A stretch of 64,000 bases of DNA from Colwellia sp. MB3u-45 (GTDB lineage Bacteria; Pseudomonadota; Gammaproteobacteria; Enterobacterales; Alteromonadaceae): positions 62,001 to 126,000 of the forward strand of contig NZ_JACGVC010000045.1 in NCBI RefSeq assembly GCF_014077005.1. The letters are read 5' to 3'. Positions 7,762 through 18,993 of this stretch are shown here, piece after piece. The position numbers were made by a program, and so were the translations under genes. Every line of letters starts with the position of its first letter. Within the stretch, counting starts at the first letter, position 1. The notes under the pieces were generated by a model. It did no database searches. It was not told where the DNA came from and was given only the letters and a program-made list of their open reading frames with translations.

Positions 7762-9492
7762 TTATTTACTTTTCCAATGACAAAAACGTGATTCTTCAGG
7801 ATACGGGTAAACATCGGCAAAAACGCCTTTAGCTACACTCGCTTGGCAGTCTTGCCAATATTGAGCTTGCAGTAAATTAGCATGATGACCTAAAAAGGCT
7901 TGTCGATAACGCTTATTGGCTAATGCAAAAGTGGCTATTTCTTCTGGAAATACATCACCAGGGTCAACTGAGTACCATGGCTCTGCAGCGTAAATTTGCT
8001 CTTCTGTGACGGCTTCTGGTTTAACGCGAAAATTAACCTCATTCATATAGGTAATTTCATCGTAGTCATAAAAAATTACTCGACCATGGCGCGTGACACC
8101 AAAATTTTTCAACAACATATCGCCTGGAAATATATTGGCGGCAATTAGCTGTTTAATCGCTTCGCCGTAACCATACATAGCATTGTCTACTTGGGCATCA
8201 TTGGCTGTTGCCAAGTACAAATTCAGTGGCGTCATTTTACGTTCGATATACATATGTTTAATGATCACTAAATCATCTTCATATCTTAACAACGAAGGGG
8301 CAACGGTGTTGAGTTCTTCAAGTAGCTCGGCTGAGAAGCGCTGTTTTGGAAAGGCCACTTCTGAATATTCCATCGTATCAGCCATTCGTCCCACTCGATC
8401 ATGCAATTTAACTAAACGATATTTGCCTTTAACATCTTCCCGAGTCATATTTTTACTGGGGGAAAACTTGTCTTTAATAACCTTAAAAACATAGGGATAT
8501 GATGGCAGCATAAATACCGACATCACCATACCTTTGATACCCGGCGCGAGTACAAGTTTGTCATCACTGTTATTCAGGTGGTTTAAAAAGTCACGATAAA
8601 ACTGGGTTTTTCCCTGTTTGTGAAAACCGATGGCAGAATATAAATCTGCGCTAGTTTTATGGGGGGTTAAACGATTAAGAAAAACAATTAACGCGTGTGG
8701 GTGCTGACAATCAACAAAGAAATAAGCACGAGCAAAACCAAAAACCACCGCCATATCTTCACCTTCGGTGATCAAAGCGTCAATATAAAAACCTTCTTTT
8801 TCAGTGTTTAATAGCGAAATAATAAAGGGTGTTTCACCACCTGGGGAAATTACTCGGCCAATAATATAAGCGCCTTTATTACGGTAGAAAACAGAATCTA
8901 AAATATCGAATTGTAAATCTGATAGCTGATAGAGCGTTTTATCTGCGTGTTGACGAAATTTTGCTATCAGAATATTGATATCTTTTTTCAAGTGCGTAAA
9001 TGGCACTGAAAAATTTTGTTTATTCATAATGTGGTTGATGGTTTGAAACAATCCTTGTTCGGCAGGAAAGTAACTGGTAAATATTTTTGGTGTCGGTAAC
9101 GTATCTAAGCGTGTGGCGGTTGATTGCACGAAAATATAGGCATTATGATAATATTCACGCTCAAACAGATGGCAAAATATTGAATTATAAAAACTCTCAG
9201 CTAACTCTGGTTGAGGATGTTTACTAAGTATGTCTATATAGCAACTTTTAACATATTGCCAAAGCTCATCACTTAACTCAGTGACCAGAAAATCTTGTTT
9301 AATAGTGGTGAGTGTTTCTTCTATACGTTGATCATAAAAGTCAGTACGGGCTTTAGCGGCTAATTGTATGTCATGCCAACGTTGTTGCTCAAAACGTTCT
9401 TTTGCCGTTTTTGTTATTTCACTGTAAAGATAAATATGTCGCTCAAAACCGTTGATAATAGTTTTTGCGATAGCGAAAGCAAGATTTTTCAT
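7762..9492 (-). CDS. aceK: Isocitrate dehydrogenase kinase/phosphatase
   Basis: 576 aa, the usual AceK length. It starts MKNLAFAIAKTIINGFERH and carries the ATP-binding segment LAPGIKGMVMSVFMLPSYPY with FKVIKDKF following, then the FPGDMLLKNFGVTRHGRVIFYDYDEI catalytic region (quoted in parts). The enzyme switches isocitrate dehydrogenase off by phosphorylation and on by dephosphorylation, directing carbon to the glyoxylate shunt on acetate or fatty acids. The start has a good AGGTAAG site. It stands alone here, away from aceB/aceA, with two hairpins after its stop. Confidence 0.97.
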   Translation of the reverse strand: MKNLAFAIAKTIINGFERHIYLYSEITKTAKERFEQQRWHDIQLAAKARTDFYDQRIEETLTTIKQDFLVTELSDELWQYVKSCYIDILSKHPQPELAESFYNSIFCHLFEREYYHNAYIFVQSTATRLDTLPTPKIFTSYFPAEQGLFQTINHIMNKQNFSVPFTHLKKDINILIAKFRQHADKTLYQLSDLQFDILDSVFYRNKGAYIIGRVISPGGETPFIISLLNTEKEGFYIDALITEGEDMAVVFGFARAYFFVDCQHPHALIVFLNRLTPHKTSADLYSAIGFHKQGKTQFYRDFLNHLNNSDDKLVLAPGIKGMVMSVFMLPSYPYVFKVIKDKFSPSKNMTREDVKGKYRLVKLHDRVGRMADTMEYSEVAFPKQRFSAELLEELNTVAPSLLRYEDDLVIIKHMYIERKMTPLNLYLATANDAQVDNAMYGYGEAIKQLIAANIFPGDMLLKNFGVTRHGRVIFYDYDEITYMNEVNFRVKPEAVTEEQIYAAEPWYSVDPGDVFPEEIATFALANKRYRQAFLGHHANLLQAQYWQDCQASVAKGVFADVYPYPEESRFCHWKSK

Positions 9493-9716
9493 GTGCTTAC
9501 CTGACTAAGTTATTTTATTTCAGCATACGTCAAAATGAAGGTTTTAGGTGATTAATTTTAAACTATAGTCGCTATTTATGCTCGTGATAGCAGTTAGGTA
9601 CTTTAGGTGATATCGCTGTTATAACCCATGCTGAGTTTTACAAGTTAATACTTGCTATTCGTGACGTGCAGCACTAAAATTACGCGTTTTTTAACCTTTA
9701 AACTAGTTTATTTACC

Positions 9717-10769
9717 ATGCGTGTTGCTGATTTTTCATTTGATTTACCCGAAGAGCTTATCGCTCGATACCCAAAAGCCAACCGTTCAGCCAGCCGTTTA
9801 ATGACCTTAAATGGTAATAGTGGCGTGCTTAATGATGAGAATTTTACTGACCTTGTTGCCCATGTCAAAGCGGGAGACTTGTTAGTTTTTAACAATACGC
9901 GAGTGATTCCAGCACGCATGTTTGGTCAAAAAGCCAGTGGTGGTAAATTAGAGGTTTTAGTTGAACGTTTACTCGATGAACATCGGGTGTTAGCACACAT
10001 CCGCTGCAGTAAATCGCCAAAGCCGGGTAGTGAAATACTATTAGAAGGTAAAGTTAAAGCCACTATGGTGGCAAGACATGACGCCTTGTTTGAGCTTAAA
10101 TTTCATGGTGAACAATCAGTGTTATCCATATTAGATGACGTTGGCCATATGCCGTTGCCGCCTTATATTGATCGACCTGATGAAGACAGTGACCGTGAAC
10201 GCTATCAAACAGTTTATAATGAAAAGCCCGGTGCGGTAGCCGCGCCAACAGCCGGCTTGCATTTTGACGATGCACTCATGGCAGCACTGAAAGCCAAAGG
10301 TGTAGATTTTGCTTTTGTGACTTTACATGTAGGTGCAGGTACCTTTCAACCCGTAAAGGTTGAGGAAATCGCTGACCATATTATGCATGCTGAGTATGTT
10401 GAAGTGCCCGCGAGTGTTGTCACTCAAATTGAGCAAACTAAGGCCAATGGCGGTAAAGTTATTGCGGTGGGCACCACGTCAGTTCGTTCACTAGAAAGTG
10501 CCGCTAAAGTGGCTAAAGAACAAGGTAAAGCCTTTAGTGAATTTTATGGTGATACCGATATTTTTATTACCCCAGGTTATGAATTTCAAATTGTTGATAG
10601 TTTAATTACTAATTTTCACTTGTCGGAATCAACCTTGCTGATGTTAGTCAGTGCCTTTGCCGGTTACGACAATATTATCGCGGCTTATCAACATGCGGTT
10701 GCACAGCAGTATCGCTTTTTCAGTTATGGTGATGCCATGCTGTTAACGAAAAAAGATCACAATACTTAA
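9717..10769 (+). CDS. queA: S-adenosylmethionine:tRNA ribosyltransferase-isomerase
   Basis: 350 aa. It begins [19 protein letters not shown] and contains [25 protein letters not shown] and [14 protein letters not shown], all classic QueA motifs, and ends with [12 protein letters not shown]. It transfers the ribosyl part of SAM to preQ1 in tRNA to give epoxyqueuosine. It is followed 85 nt later by tgt, which inserts preQ1, so the two sequential queuosine enzymes are probably in one operon. Length and motifs are ordinary. Confidence 0.98.
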   Translation: MRVADFSFDLPEELIARYPKANRSASRLMTLNGNSGVLNDENFTDLVAHVKAGDLLVFNNTRVIPARMFGQKASGGKLEVLVERLLDEHRVLAHIRCSKSPKPGSEILLEGKVKATMVARHDALFELKFHGEQSVLSILDDVGHMPLPPYIDRPDEDSDRERYQTVYNEKPGAVAAPTAGLHFDDALMAALKAKGVDFAFVTLHVGAGTFQPVKVEEIADHIMHAEYVEVPASVVTQIEQTKANGGKVIAVGTTSVRSLESAAKVAKEQGKAFSEFYGDTDIFITPGYEFQIVDSLITNFHLSESTLLMLVSAFAGYDNIIAAYQHAVAQQYRFFSYGDAMLLTKKDHNT

Positions 10770-10851
10770 TCGTAAAAAATACAAGTTGGCTAGGTTATAG
10801 CCACTTAAACGCAAAAGCAGCTAGCCTGTTTCGCTAGTGGGCGAAGGATGA

Positions 10852-12024
<1,173 letters not shown>

Positions 12025-12080
12025 ACAGCTGTAATTTCGCCATTTTATAAAATTAATCAGAAAAATAAAAAGAGGTATTT

Positions 12081-12416
12081 ATGAGTTTATTTATTAGTCA
12101 AGCCCACGCTGCTGCAGGTCCCGCTCAAGGGGCTGATGGTATGTCAATGTTAATTATGCTAGCTGTATTTGGTTTAGTATTTTATTTTATGATCTATCGT
12201 CCACAAGCTAAACGTGTGAAAGAGCATAAAAGTTTGATGTCTGAATTATCAAAAGGTGACGAAGTACTAACACAAGGCGGCATTGTTGGTAAAATTGCTA
12301 AAGTTTCAGATGAAAAAGATTTTATCGTCGTAAGCATCGCCGAAGGTACTGAAGTTACAGTACAAAAAAGTGCAATTAATGCTGTATTACCTAAAGGTAC
12401 AATGAAATCTCTATAA
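12081..12416 (+). CDS. yajC: Preprotein translocase subunit YajC
   Basis: 111 aa. One membrane helix at about residues 20-40 (MSMLIMLAVFGLVFYFMIYR) is followed by the conserved RPQAKRVKEHK and KGDEVLTQGGIVGKI segments. It associates with SecDF and the SecYEG channel. It has an AAGAGGTATTT site and heads the yajC-secD-secF group. Confidence 0.97.
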   Translation: MSLFISQAHAAAGPAQGADGMSMLIMLAVFGLVFYFMIYRPQAKRVKEHKSLMSELSKGDEVLTQGGIVGKIAKVSDEKDFIVVSIAEGTEVTVQKSAINAVLPKGTMKSL

Positions 12417-12589
12417 TGAGATCTTGTTGGCTTTTTTCGCTATAGCGGTTTTGAAGGTGTGCATTGATAGTGATCAATTGCACGCCTTAAATAGCTTATG
12501 CAATAGTGATAACAAAAATTATAACAAACTTTCGTGCGATAACTTAGTTTAGTATTAGCGCGCGATTCAAAAGAAAATAGGGTGATATT

Positions 12590-14437
12590 GTGTTAAACAA
12601 ATATCCATTATGGAAGACATTGATGGTGCTATTTATAGTAGCTGTTGGTGCTTTGTATGCGACTCCTAACCTTTATGGTGAAGATCCCGCAGTACAAATT
12701 TCTGGCTTGCGCGGTATTGAAACAAACGCAGCAACGTTAGACGTAGTTAAGTCACACTTAGATGAAAAGAAAATCTCCTACTTAAGTCTTGTGATGGAAA
12801 ACGGTCAAATATTGGCGCGTTTCAATGACACAGAACAACAATTACGTGCGCGTGATCTACTTGATGACAATATGGGTGATGAGTATTCAGTTGCCTTAAA
12901 CTTAACACCTGCAACACCTTCTTGGTTAGCAAGCATTGGCGGTACGCCAATGAAGTTAGGTTTAGATTTAAGTGGTGGTGTTAGCTTCCTAATGGAAGTA
13001 AACATGCAGGAAGCGATTGTTAAAGTACAAAAAAGTTTAATTGATGATTTTCGCACGGGTTTACGTGGCGAAAAAATTCGTTATCGCTCAGTTAAAGAAG
13101 TTAATGATGCCATTAGTATTCAATTTCGTAATGCTGAAGACTTAGCAAGTGCAGAGTCATATCTAGAAAAACAAAACCGTGATGTAGTATTTGTTAGTGA
13201 TGAGGATAGCTTAACCTTATCCGCCAGAATGACTGATCAAAAATTAAAAGAAACCCGTGAATATGCATTGCAACAAAACATTACCATTATTCGTAATCGT
13301 GTGAATGAGCTAGGTGTTGCTGAGCCGCTAGTACAACGTCAAGGTCAAAAGCACATTGTTATTGAATTACCGGGCGTGCAAGATACAGCGAAAGCAAAAG
13401 AAATTTTAAGTGCAACTGCGACGATTGAATTTCGTTTAGTTGATACTGAAGGTGATTTAGGTGCAGCGCTTAATGGTCGTGTTCCAGGTAGCTCAGAGTT
13501 ACTAAAAGAACGTAACGGCCAACCGGTATTGTTGAAAAAACGTGTGATGCTTACAGGTGATCATATTGTTGATGCGGGTTCAAGTTTTGACGAATATAGC
13601 CGCCCACAAGTTAATATTACCTTAGATTCTGCTGGCGGTAATAAAATGTCAAGCAGCACTAAAAGTAATATTGGTAAGCCAATGGCAACGGTATTTATTG
13701 AATTCAAACCAACCGACCGTGTTGATGCTGAAGGTAATACTATCTTCGAGAAAGTTGAAGAAGTGATCAGTGTTGCTACTATCCAAGCACGCTTAGGTAA
13801 AACTTTTAGAATTACGGGTGCGGGTAGCCAATCTGAAGCACATAACTTAGCCTTACTGCTTCGAGCGGGTGCTTTGGTTGCGCCGATTCAAATTGTAGAA
13901 GAACGTACTGTTGGTCCAACATTAGGTGCTGAAAACGTAAGACTGGGTTTCCAAGCCATTATGATGGGCTTTGGTTTAGTCTTCATCTTTATGCTGATTT
14001 ATTACCGTGCCTTTGGTGTGGTGGCAAACATAGCGTTAGGGGCGAACTTAATCTTAATTATTGGCATTATGTCGTTGATCCCAGGTGCAACACTATCGTT
14101 ACCAGGTATGGCCGGCATTGTGTTAACTGTCGGTATGGCGGTTGATGCTAACGTACTTATTTTTGAGCGTATTCGTGAAGAAATTCGTGAAGGTAAATCA
14201 ATTCAGCAGTCAATCCATCAGGGTTATGACGCGGCCTTTTCAACTATCATTGATGCCAATATTACCACGTTAATTGCTGCCTTGATTTTATTTGCTATCG
14301 GCACAGGACCCGTTAAAGGTTTTGCGATCACGTTATCAATCGGTATTATCACTTCGATGTTTACCGCAGTTATTGGTACTCGTACTATCGTTAACGCTGT
14401 TTGGGGTGGTAAACGTCTCGATAAACTTTCTATATAG
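12590..14437 (+). CDS. secD: Protein translocase subunit SecD
   Basis: 615 aa. An N-terminal helix (residues 8-25) is followed by a large periplasmic region with [14 protein letters not shown] and [20 protein letters not shown], then five helices with [12 protein letters not shown] and [17 protein letters not shown], the Asp motif linked to proton-driven pulling. It works with SecF to draw proteins out of the Sec channel on the periplasmic side. The 173-nt spacer from yajC may hold its own promoter. It is followed by secF after 12 nt. Confidence 0.98.
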   Translation: MLNKYPLWKTLMVLFIVAVGALYATPNLYGEDPAVQISGLRGIETNAATLDVVKSHLDEKKISYLSLVMENGQILARFNDTEQQLRARDLLDDNMGDEYSVALNLTPATPSWLASIGGTPMKLGLDLSGGVSFLMEVNMQEAIVKVQKSLIDDFRTGLRGEKIRYRSVKEVNDAISIQFRNAEDLASAESYLEKQNRDVVFVSDEDSLTLSARMTDQKLKETREYALQQNITIIRNRVNELGVAEPLVQRQGQKHIVIELPGVQDTAKAKEILSATATIEFRLVDTEGDLGAALNGRVPGSSELLKERNGQPVLLKKRVMLTGDHIVDAGSSFDEYSRPQVNITLDSAGGNKMSSSTKSNIGKPMATVFIEFKPTDRVDAEGNTIFEKVEEVISVATIQARLGKTFRITGAGSQSEAHNLALLLRAGALVAPIQIVEERTVGPTLGAENVRLGFQAIMMGFGLVFIFMLIYYRAFGVVANIALGANLILIIGIMSLIPGATLSLPGMAGIVLTVGMAVDANVLIFERIREEIREGKSIQQSIHQGYDAAFSTIIDANITTLIAALILFAIGTGPVKGFAITLSIGIITSMFTAVIGTRTIVNAVWGGKRLDKLSI

Positions 14438-14449
14438 GGCTTCAATTAT

Positions 14450-15397
14450 ATGCAAATTTTACAATTAAAAGAAACTGTTGCCTTTATGCGCTACCGCAAG
14501 GTGGCCTTGATATTCAGCATTGTACTCATGCTAGCCTCGGTTGTTTCATTGGCGACCAATAAGCTTAACTTTGGTTTAGACTTTACGGGTGGTACTTTAA
14601 TCGAAATTGGTTTCGATGAATCGGCTGATTTGACAAAAGTTCGCGCTATTATGGACTCAAACGGTTTTGATGATGCGGTAGTTCAGTTATATGGTTCAAG
14701 CCGTGATGTGGTGATTCGTTTAGCACCACGTGAAGATGTTAAAGCAGAAATGCTAGGTAACCAAGTACTTGATATTTTACAAGCAGGTACTGGGCAAACT
14801 ATTGATATGCGTCGCATCGAGTTTGTCGGGGCGAGTGTTGGCGATGATTTAGCAGAGCAGGGCGGTTTAGCTATGTTAACGGCGCTGATCTGTATTTTAG
14901 TCTATGTTGCCTTTCGTTTTGAATGGCGTTTTGCCTTAGGCTCAGTTATCGCGTTATTTCATGATGTATTGTTAACGTTAGGCTTGTTCTCTGTTTTACA
15001 GTTACAGTTTGATTTAACGGTACTTGCAGCGGTACTGGCGGTCATAGGTTACTCACTCAACGATACCATAGTGGTCTCGGATCGTATCCGAGAAAACTTT
15101 AGAAAAGTGCGTTCTGGTACGCCTGAAGATGTGATCAACATTTCTTTAACGCAAACCTTATCACGGACCGTTATTACTTCAATTACTACCTTGTTAGTAC
15201 TTGCTGCTTTGTTCTTTAAAGGTGGAGCACTAATACATGGTTTTGCGACAGCATTATTATTAGGGGTTTTTGTCGGTACTTACTCATCAGTTTATGTAGC
15301 CAGCTCGGTTGCGTTGGCATTAGGTATTTCGAAAGAAGACTTAATTCCTGAAGTGATTGAAAAAGAAGGTGCGGATCAAGAAGAAATGAAACCGTAA
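14450..15397 (+). CDS. secF: Protein translocase subunit SecF
   Basis: 315 aa with six predicted helices. It shows NFGLDFTGGTLIEIGF in the first periplasmic part and GYSLNDTIVVSDRIRENFRK in the transmembrane Asp motif. It is the partner of SecD, starts 12 nt after it, and is followed by a strong terminator at 15432-15457, closing the operon. Confidence 0.98.
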   Translation: MQILQLKETVAFMRYRKVALIFSIVLMLASVVSLATNKLNFGLDFTGGTLIEIGFDESADLTKVRAIMDSNGFDDAVVQLYGSSRDVVIRLAPREDVKAEMLGNQVLDILQAGTGQTIDMRRIEFVGASVGDDLAEQGGLAMLTALICILVYVAFRFEWRFALGSVIALFHDVLLTLGLFSVLQLQFDLTVLAAVLAVIGYSLNDTIVVSDRIRENFRKVRSGTPEDVINISLTQTLSRTVITSITTLLVLAALFFKGGALIHGFATALLLGVFVGTYSSVYVASSVALALGISKEDLIPEVIEKEGADQEEMKP

Positions 15398-15431
15398 AAC
15401 GCTCTTAGCGCTTATGGTTAGATTTCATTAA

Positions 15432-15457
15432 GGCTCGCATTATGCGGGCCTTTTTTT
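15432..15457 (+). terminator. Rho-independent terminator of secDF
   Basis: GGCTCGCA-TTA-TGCGGGCC forms an 8-bp stem with one T-G pair, followed by seven Ts, 35 nt after the secF stop. Confidence 0.9.
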
Positions 15458-15665
15458 GATCGGTACTTTATAACTCATGTCTTGATTTACTCACTGAGCT
15501 ATTCTATGCAAAGAGACATCGACCAAGGTAAGGCGTGTATTTTAATCACGGTTTATGCTAATGATTAAATAATCCATTGAATGCTTATCTAAACCCAGAT
15601 GAGTGCTGACAAAGTTACAAAGGGTGATTGCTTTTTATTTAGTGAAGATATAGCGTTGGCGCATT

Positions 15666-15698
15666 AAAAAAGCCAGCGAGTAAACTCACTGGCTTTTT
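15666..15698. terminator. Bidirectional terminator between secF and bfr genes
   Basis: A-run, GCCAG-C-GAG, loop TAAA, CTC-A-CTGGC and T-run: a symmetric hairpin with A/T runs on both sides. It probably ends the minus-strand bacterioferritin operon and backs up the secF terminator. Confidence 0.8.
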
Positions 15699-15911
15699 AT
15701 GTTTAGGATGTAGGTACTGCCATGATCACGCTGCCGCTCTTAACTATCCATGGTGGCTCTTAACCATCCATAGCGCTGTACAGCATTAATACAGCTCGGT
15801 AATTGCTCCTGCATTGCCCTAATAACTTACCTGCATGTAAGGACATGCACGTCGATGTGAAAGAATGACGATATTAAGGCTACCTATAGACTATTTTAGT
15901 GGCTATATTGG

Positions 15912-16379
15912 TTATAACTGCGATTGAATATAGTTTTGTAAACCGATAGTTTTAATGAGACCTAATTGTTGTTCCAACCAGAAGGCATGATCAACTTCAG
16001 TATCGTCTAATAATTTTTCTAGAATCTCACGTGTTACGTAATCTTTTTCCTGTTCACACAGCGCAATAGCGGCTCTAAGCGCTTTTGCATCGGCATATTC
16101 CACATCTAAATCACTTTGCAGCATCTCAGGAACCGTCTTGCCAATATTTAAGCCTTGGCGCGTATGCATATCAGGTATACCTTCTAAGAATAAAATACGC
16201 TGAATGAGCATTGAGGCATGTAACTTTTCATCGTCAAATTCGTGATCGATACGTTCAAATAACTTATTCATGCCCCAATCTTCATACATCCGAGAATGAA
16301 TGAAATATTGGTCCATTGCGGCTAGTTCATAGGAGAGTAGGCCGTTTAATGCTGCAATAACTTGCGTATTACCTTTCAT
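15912..16379 (-). CDS. bfr: Bacterioferritin subunit with intact ferroxidase centre, no haem ligand
   Basis: 155 aa four-helix ferritin. Using E. coli Bfr numbering, the di-iron ligands E18, E51, H54, E94, E127 and H130 are all present (for example DDEKLH gives E51 and H54). Position 52 is Lys, so the axial haem methionine is missing. It would oxidise Fe(II) and feed the core of a 24-mer. The gene upstream (16415-16879) has the opposite pattern, so the pair should form mixed shells, as known for two-subunit bacterioferritins. It lies 35 nt after its partner with a good AGGAAAATAAT site. Confidence 0.93.
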   Translation of the reverse strand: MKGNTQVIAALNGLLSYELAAMDQYFIHSRMYEDWGMNKLFERIDHEFDDEKLHASMLIQRILFLEGIPDMHTRQGLNIGKTVPEMLQSDLDVEYADAKALRAAIALCEQEKDYVTREILEKLLDDTEVDHAFWLEQQLGLIKTIGLQNYIQSQL

Positions 16380-16414
16380 ATTATTTTCCTTCTAAATGGT
16401 CTAGCTTAAGCCGT

Positions 16415-16879
16415 TTACAGCTGTGCCTGAATAAATTTCTCAATACCCATAGCGTTAATTTGGTATTGCTGAGTTTCCAGCCAATCTAAATGTTCTTCTT
16501 CGTCATTCAGTATAGTGTCTAACATTTCACGGCTGACATAATCTTGTTGTTGTTCACAAATAGTAATGGCGTTACGCACTACCGCAATTTGTGCGGTTTG
16601 AAAACCAAGATCACAACGGATCATTTCTTCGGTATGTTCACCGATAGCCAGTGGTGCTAATTGTTGTAAGTTAGGTAGGCCTTCAAGAAATAATATCCGC
16701 TCGATAACCTTGTCAGCTTGCTTCATATCTAGGATTGATTTTTTATAGCACTTGTTGTTTAAGGCATTAATACCCCAATTTTTGTACATGCGAGCGTGTA
16801 GAAAATATTGATTAATCGATGTTAGTTCACTGGTGAGTACTTTATTAAGTATGGTGAGTACTGAGGTGTTGCCTTTCAT
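16415..16879 (-). CDS. bfr: Bacterioferritin subunit with haem ligand, degenerate ferroxidase centre
   Basis: 154 aa from the MKGNTSV start; the longer frame to 16885 adds only MetLeu. Met52 (LDMKQAD) is kept for haem binding. Three ferroxidase ligands are changed against E. coli Bfr: E51 to Asp, H54 to Gln and E94 to Gln, while E18, E127 and H130 remain. This subunit should bind haem and help reduce and release stored iron, taking electrons from Bfd, while its downstream partner does the oxidation. A Fur-box-like site lies about 100 nt upstream (16982-17000). Confidence 0.93.
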   Translation of the reverse strand: MKGNTSVLTILNKVLTSELTSINQYFLHARMYKNWGINALNNKCYKKSILDMKQADKVIERILFLEGLPNLQQLAPLAIGEHTEEMIRCDLGFQTAQIAVVRNAITICEQQQDYVSREMLDTILNDEEEHLDWLETQQYQINAMGIEKFIQAQL

Positions 16880-16981
16880 TAGCATCTCAAATTTAAGTTA
16901 ATTAAATATTGGCTGTAATTATAGAAAGAAAGTAGGTAAATGAAAAGGATAGATTAAAAAAATATTTAAAAACAACAACTT

Positions 16982-17000
16982 GAGAATGTTAATCGTTATC
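16982..17000. promoter_or_regulatory. Fur-box-like site upstream of bacterioferritin operon
   Basis: GAGAATGTTAATCGTTATC matches 16 of 19 positions of the classic Fur consensus (GATAATGATAATCATTATC). It lies between bfd and the bfr pair, upstream of the bfr genes, which fits iron control. Actual Fur binding is inferred. Confidence 0.65.
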
Positions 17001-17034
17001 AGTTGCAGTCAGGTTATTAACGTAAGTGGGCTCT

Positions 17035-17229
17035 TTAGCCGACTTCTTTAAATAAGCTCTCATTGATAATAGTGTTATTAATAATATTTTGAGCAACCTT
17101 AACGCAAGTACCACACTGTGAACCTAATGGTAAGTGCTGTTTTAGTTCACGGATAGACCCGACACCGGATTCAGTGACTAATTGTTTAATTTGATGATCT
17201 GTGATGCCTTTGCAAATACAAACAAACAT
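17035..17229 (-). CDS. bfd: Bacterioferritin-associated ferredoxin
   Basis: 64 aa [2Fe-2S] protein of the BFD/NifU type. It begins MFVCICKGITDHQIKQL and holds the cluster cysteines as CxC near the start (C4, C6) and GSQCGTCVKVAQ later. It gives electrons to haem in bacterioferritin to release iron. It lies 150 nt upstream of the two bfr genes in the same direction. A T/A-rich region with GATAAT-like words precedes it (17245-17280), possibly a second Fur target, but the match is weak. Confidence 0.95.
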   Translation of the reverse strand: MFVCICKGITDHQIKQLVTESGVGSIRELKQHLPLGSQCGTCVKVAQNIINNTIINESLFKEVG

Positions 17230-17330
17230 GATAAAAATTCGCTGGTGATTGATAACACGATTGATAATAGTTCTTATTTAGTTTCGTTTCAACAATTAAT
17301 TTGTGCTTTTTATTAGTACACTGATAAACC

Positions 17331-17348
17331 TAATAATTTAAATTATTA
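17331..17348. promoter_or_regulatory. 18-bp AT palindrome upstream of arsR
   Basis: TAATAATTTAAATTATTA is a perfect palindrome about 150 nt before arsR. An imperfect AT-rich dyad also lies near 17412-17432. ArsR-family repressors bind such AT-rich dyads near their own promoters, so either could be the operator. In AT-rich DNA chance palindromes are common. Confidence 0.4.
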
Positions 17349-17496
17349 AAGCGTGTTCGCATTTTAATACCCAGGTTCGTAAGACACTTTTATTTTAATA
17401 TAATTGCTTTATAATAAAATTATTATATAACTATTTCGTTATTAAGTGGCTTGGGTTATTATCACCTAAACTGAGCATTAACCAGAAGAGCAGCAA

Positions 17497-17847
17497 ATGA
17501 ATCCAACTGAATTTTATAAAAATTTGGCTGATGATATACGGCTTAAAAGTATATTGCTGATTGCCCAAGAAGGCGAGCTTTGTGTTTGCGAACTCATGGC
17601 GGCACTTGCTGAGTCTAGTCAGCCAAAAATATCCCGACATTTGGCGGTATTAAAAAGCTCGGGCTTATTATTAACACGTAAACAAAAACAGTGGGTTTTT
17701 TATAGCATTAATCCTGATGTAGCCACATGGGCACAACAGGTTATCAGTTTAACCTTAAAAGAAAATATCAACTTTATTACTCCACATTTGCAAGCGTTAC
17801 ATCTTATGGGCGCTAGGCCTGAACGCATTGCAAATTGTTGTGAGTAA
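17497..17847 (+). CDS. arsR: ArsR-family arsenite-responsive repressor
   Basis: 116 aa winged helix. GELCVCELM (C29, C31) is the As(III)-binding helix signature ELCVCDL, followed by the recognition helix QPKISRHLAVLKSSGLL. The C-terminus ends NCCE, which might give a further thiol. It represses the operon until As(III)/Sb(III) binds. It is followed by a GAPDH gene and arsJ, the organoarsenical efflux set. A 10-bp-arm palindrome sits in the 77-nt gap to the GAPDH gene. Confidence 0.95.
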   Translation: MNPTEFYKNLADDIRLKSILLIAQEGELCVCELMAALAESSQPKISRHLAVLKSSGLLLTRKQKQWVFYSINPDVATWAQQVISLTLKENINFITPHLQALHLMGARPERIANCCE

Positions 17848-17872
17848 GCGACACCAAGCTTAAATGAGCCAG

Positions 17873-17894
17873 ATCACTTAGCGGGCTAAGTGAT
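17873..17894 (+). repeat. Perfect hairpin between arsR and the GAPDH gene
   Basis: ATCACTTAGC-GG-GCTAAGTGAT, a perfect 10-bp-arm dyad with a 2-base spacer, 25 nt after the arsR stop. No T-run follows, so it is probably an mRNA-processing or stabilising stem, or a second operator, and not a terminator. Confidence 0.7.
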
Positions 17895-17924
17895 TATAAA
17901 ATAAATTTTGACAGGAAAATCATC

Positions 17925-18950
17925 ATGACAATTAAAATTGGTATTAACGGTTTCGGCCGTATTGGACGTTTATCGATGCGGGTGGCCTATGGCTGGGATG
18001 ATATTGAAATTATTAAAATTAACGACCCCGCTGGTAACGCAGAAACCTTAGCACATTTACTTAATTTTGATTCAATACACGGTATTTGGCAACATCAGGC
18101 GCAGCATAAAGCTGAAAATATAGTGATTAACAACCATGAAATTACCTGTAGCCAAAACAGCACTATTGCCGACACAGATTGGTCAGGTTGTGACGTGGTT
18201 ATTGAAGCAACGGGTGTGATGAAATCTACAGCATTATTGCAAGCTTATTTAGACCAAGGGGTGAAACGTGTGGTCGTTACTGCGCCAGTGAAAGAAGATG
18301 GCGTATTAAATATTGTTATGGGCGTTAATGATGACCAATACGACAGCGACAAGCACCCGATAGTCACTGCTGCATCTTGCACCACTAACTGCCTTGCCCC
18401 AGTGGTAAAAGTTATTCACGAAAATATTGGCATTAAACATGGTTCAATGACCACCATTCATAATATTACCAATACGCAAACCATCTTGGATGCACCGCAT
18501 AAAGATTTACGTCGCGCTCGTGCTTGTGGCATGAGCTTAATTCCAACCACTACCGGCTCAGCAACGGCTATTACCCATATTTTCCCAGAACTTAAAGGTA
18601 AACTTAATGGCCATGCGGTACGAGTGCCACTGGCTAATGCGTCAATTACCGATTGTGTTTTTGAGCTAGAACGAGCTACAACAGAACAAGAAGTGAATGA
18701 CTATTTACAAGCGGCGGCGAATGGCGAACTAAAAGATATTTTAGGTTTTGAACAGCGGCCACTAGTTTCAATTGATTATAAAACCGATCCACGCTCGTGC
18801 ATTATCGACGCACCCTCCACTATGGTGGTTAATGGCACACAAGTTAAACTTTATGTTTGGTATGACAACGAATGGGGCTATGCAAATCGTACAGCGGAAA
18901 TCGCTCGTATGGTGGGTCGCTCTGATCTGAACTCTAATCTGAATAGTTAG
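17925..18950 (+). CDS. Arsenic-operon glyceraldehyde-3-phosphate dehydrogenase
   Basis: 341 aa type I GAPDH with the NAD-binding start [15 protein letters not shown], catalytic Cys152 in [11 protein letters not shown], His in the HNITNTQ segment and the C-terminal [11 protein letters not shown]. In arsR-GAPDH-arsJ operons this enzyme uses arsenate in place of phosphate, making 1-arseno-3-phosphoglycerate, which ArsJ pumps out and which then breaks down outside. The glycolytic role of GAPDH is likely served by another gene elsewhere. It has a GACAGGAAAATC ribosome site and ends 43 nt before arsJ. Confidence 0.93.
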   Translation: MTIKIGINGFGRIGRLSMRVAYGWDDIEIIKINDPAGNAETLAHLLNFDSIHGIWQHQAQHKAENIVINNHEITCSQNSTIADTDWSGCDVVIEATGVMKSTALLQAYLDQGVKRVVVTAPVKEDGVLNIVMGVNDDQYDSDKHPIVTAASCTTNCLAPVVKVIHENIGIKHGSMTTIHNITNTQTILDAPHKDLRRARACGMSLIPTTTGSATAITHIFPELKGKLNGHAVRVPLANASITDCVFELERATTEQEVNDYLQAAANGELKDILGFEQRPLVSIDYKTDPRSCIIDAPSTMVVNGTQVKLYVWYDNEWGYANRTAEIARMVGRSDLNSNLNS

Positions 18951-18993
18951 ACATAAAACTCACCAAGCTAAAAGCTAAAGTAGATTTGCATAA

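Larger units (their letters stand above)
15398..15911. other. Gap between secF and bacterioferritin genes
   Basis: 514 bases without a supported gene. It holds the secF terminator and a bidirectional terminator (15666-15698). A short direct repeat of the form CTCTTAAC(T/C)ATCCAT occurs at about 15735-15770. Confidence 0.5.

Noticed and set aside
17245-17280. Second Fur box upstream of bfd
   Set aside because: GATAAT words are present but spacing does not match a 19-bp box well.
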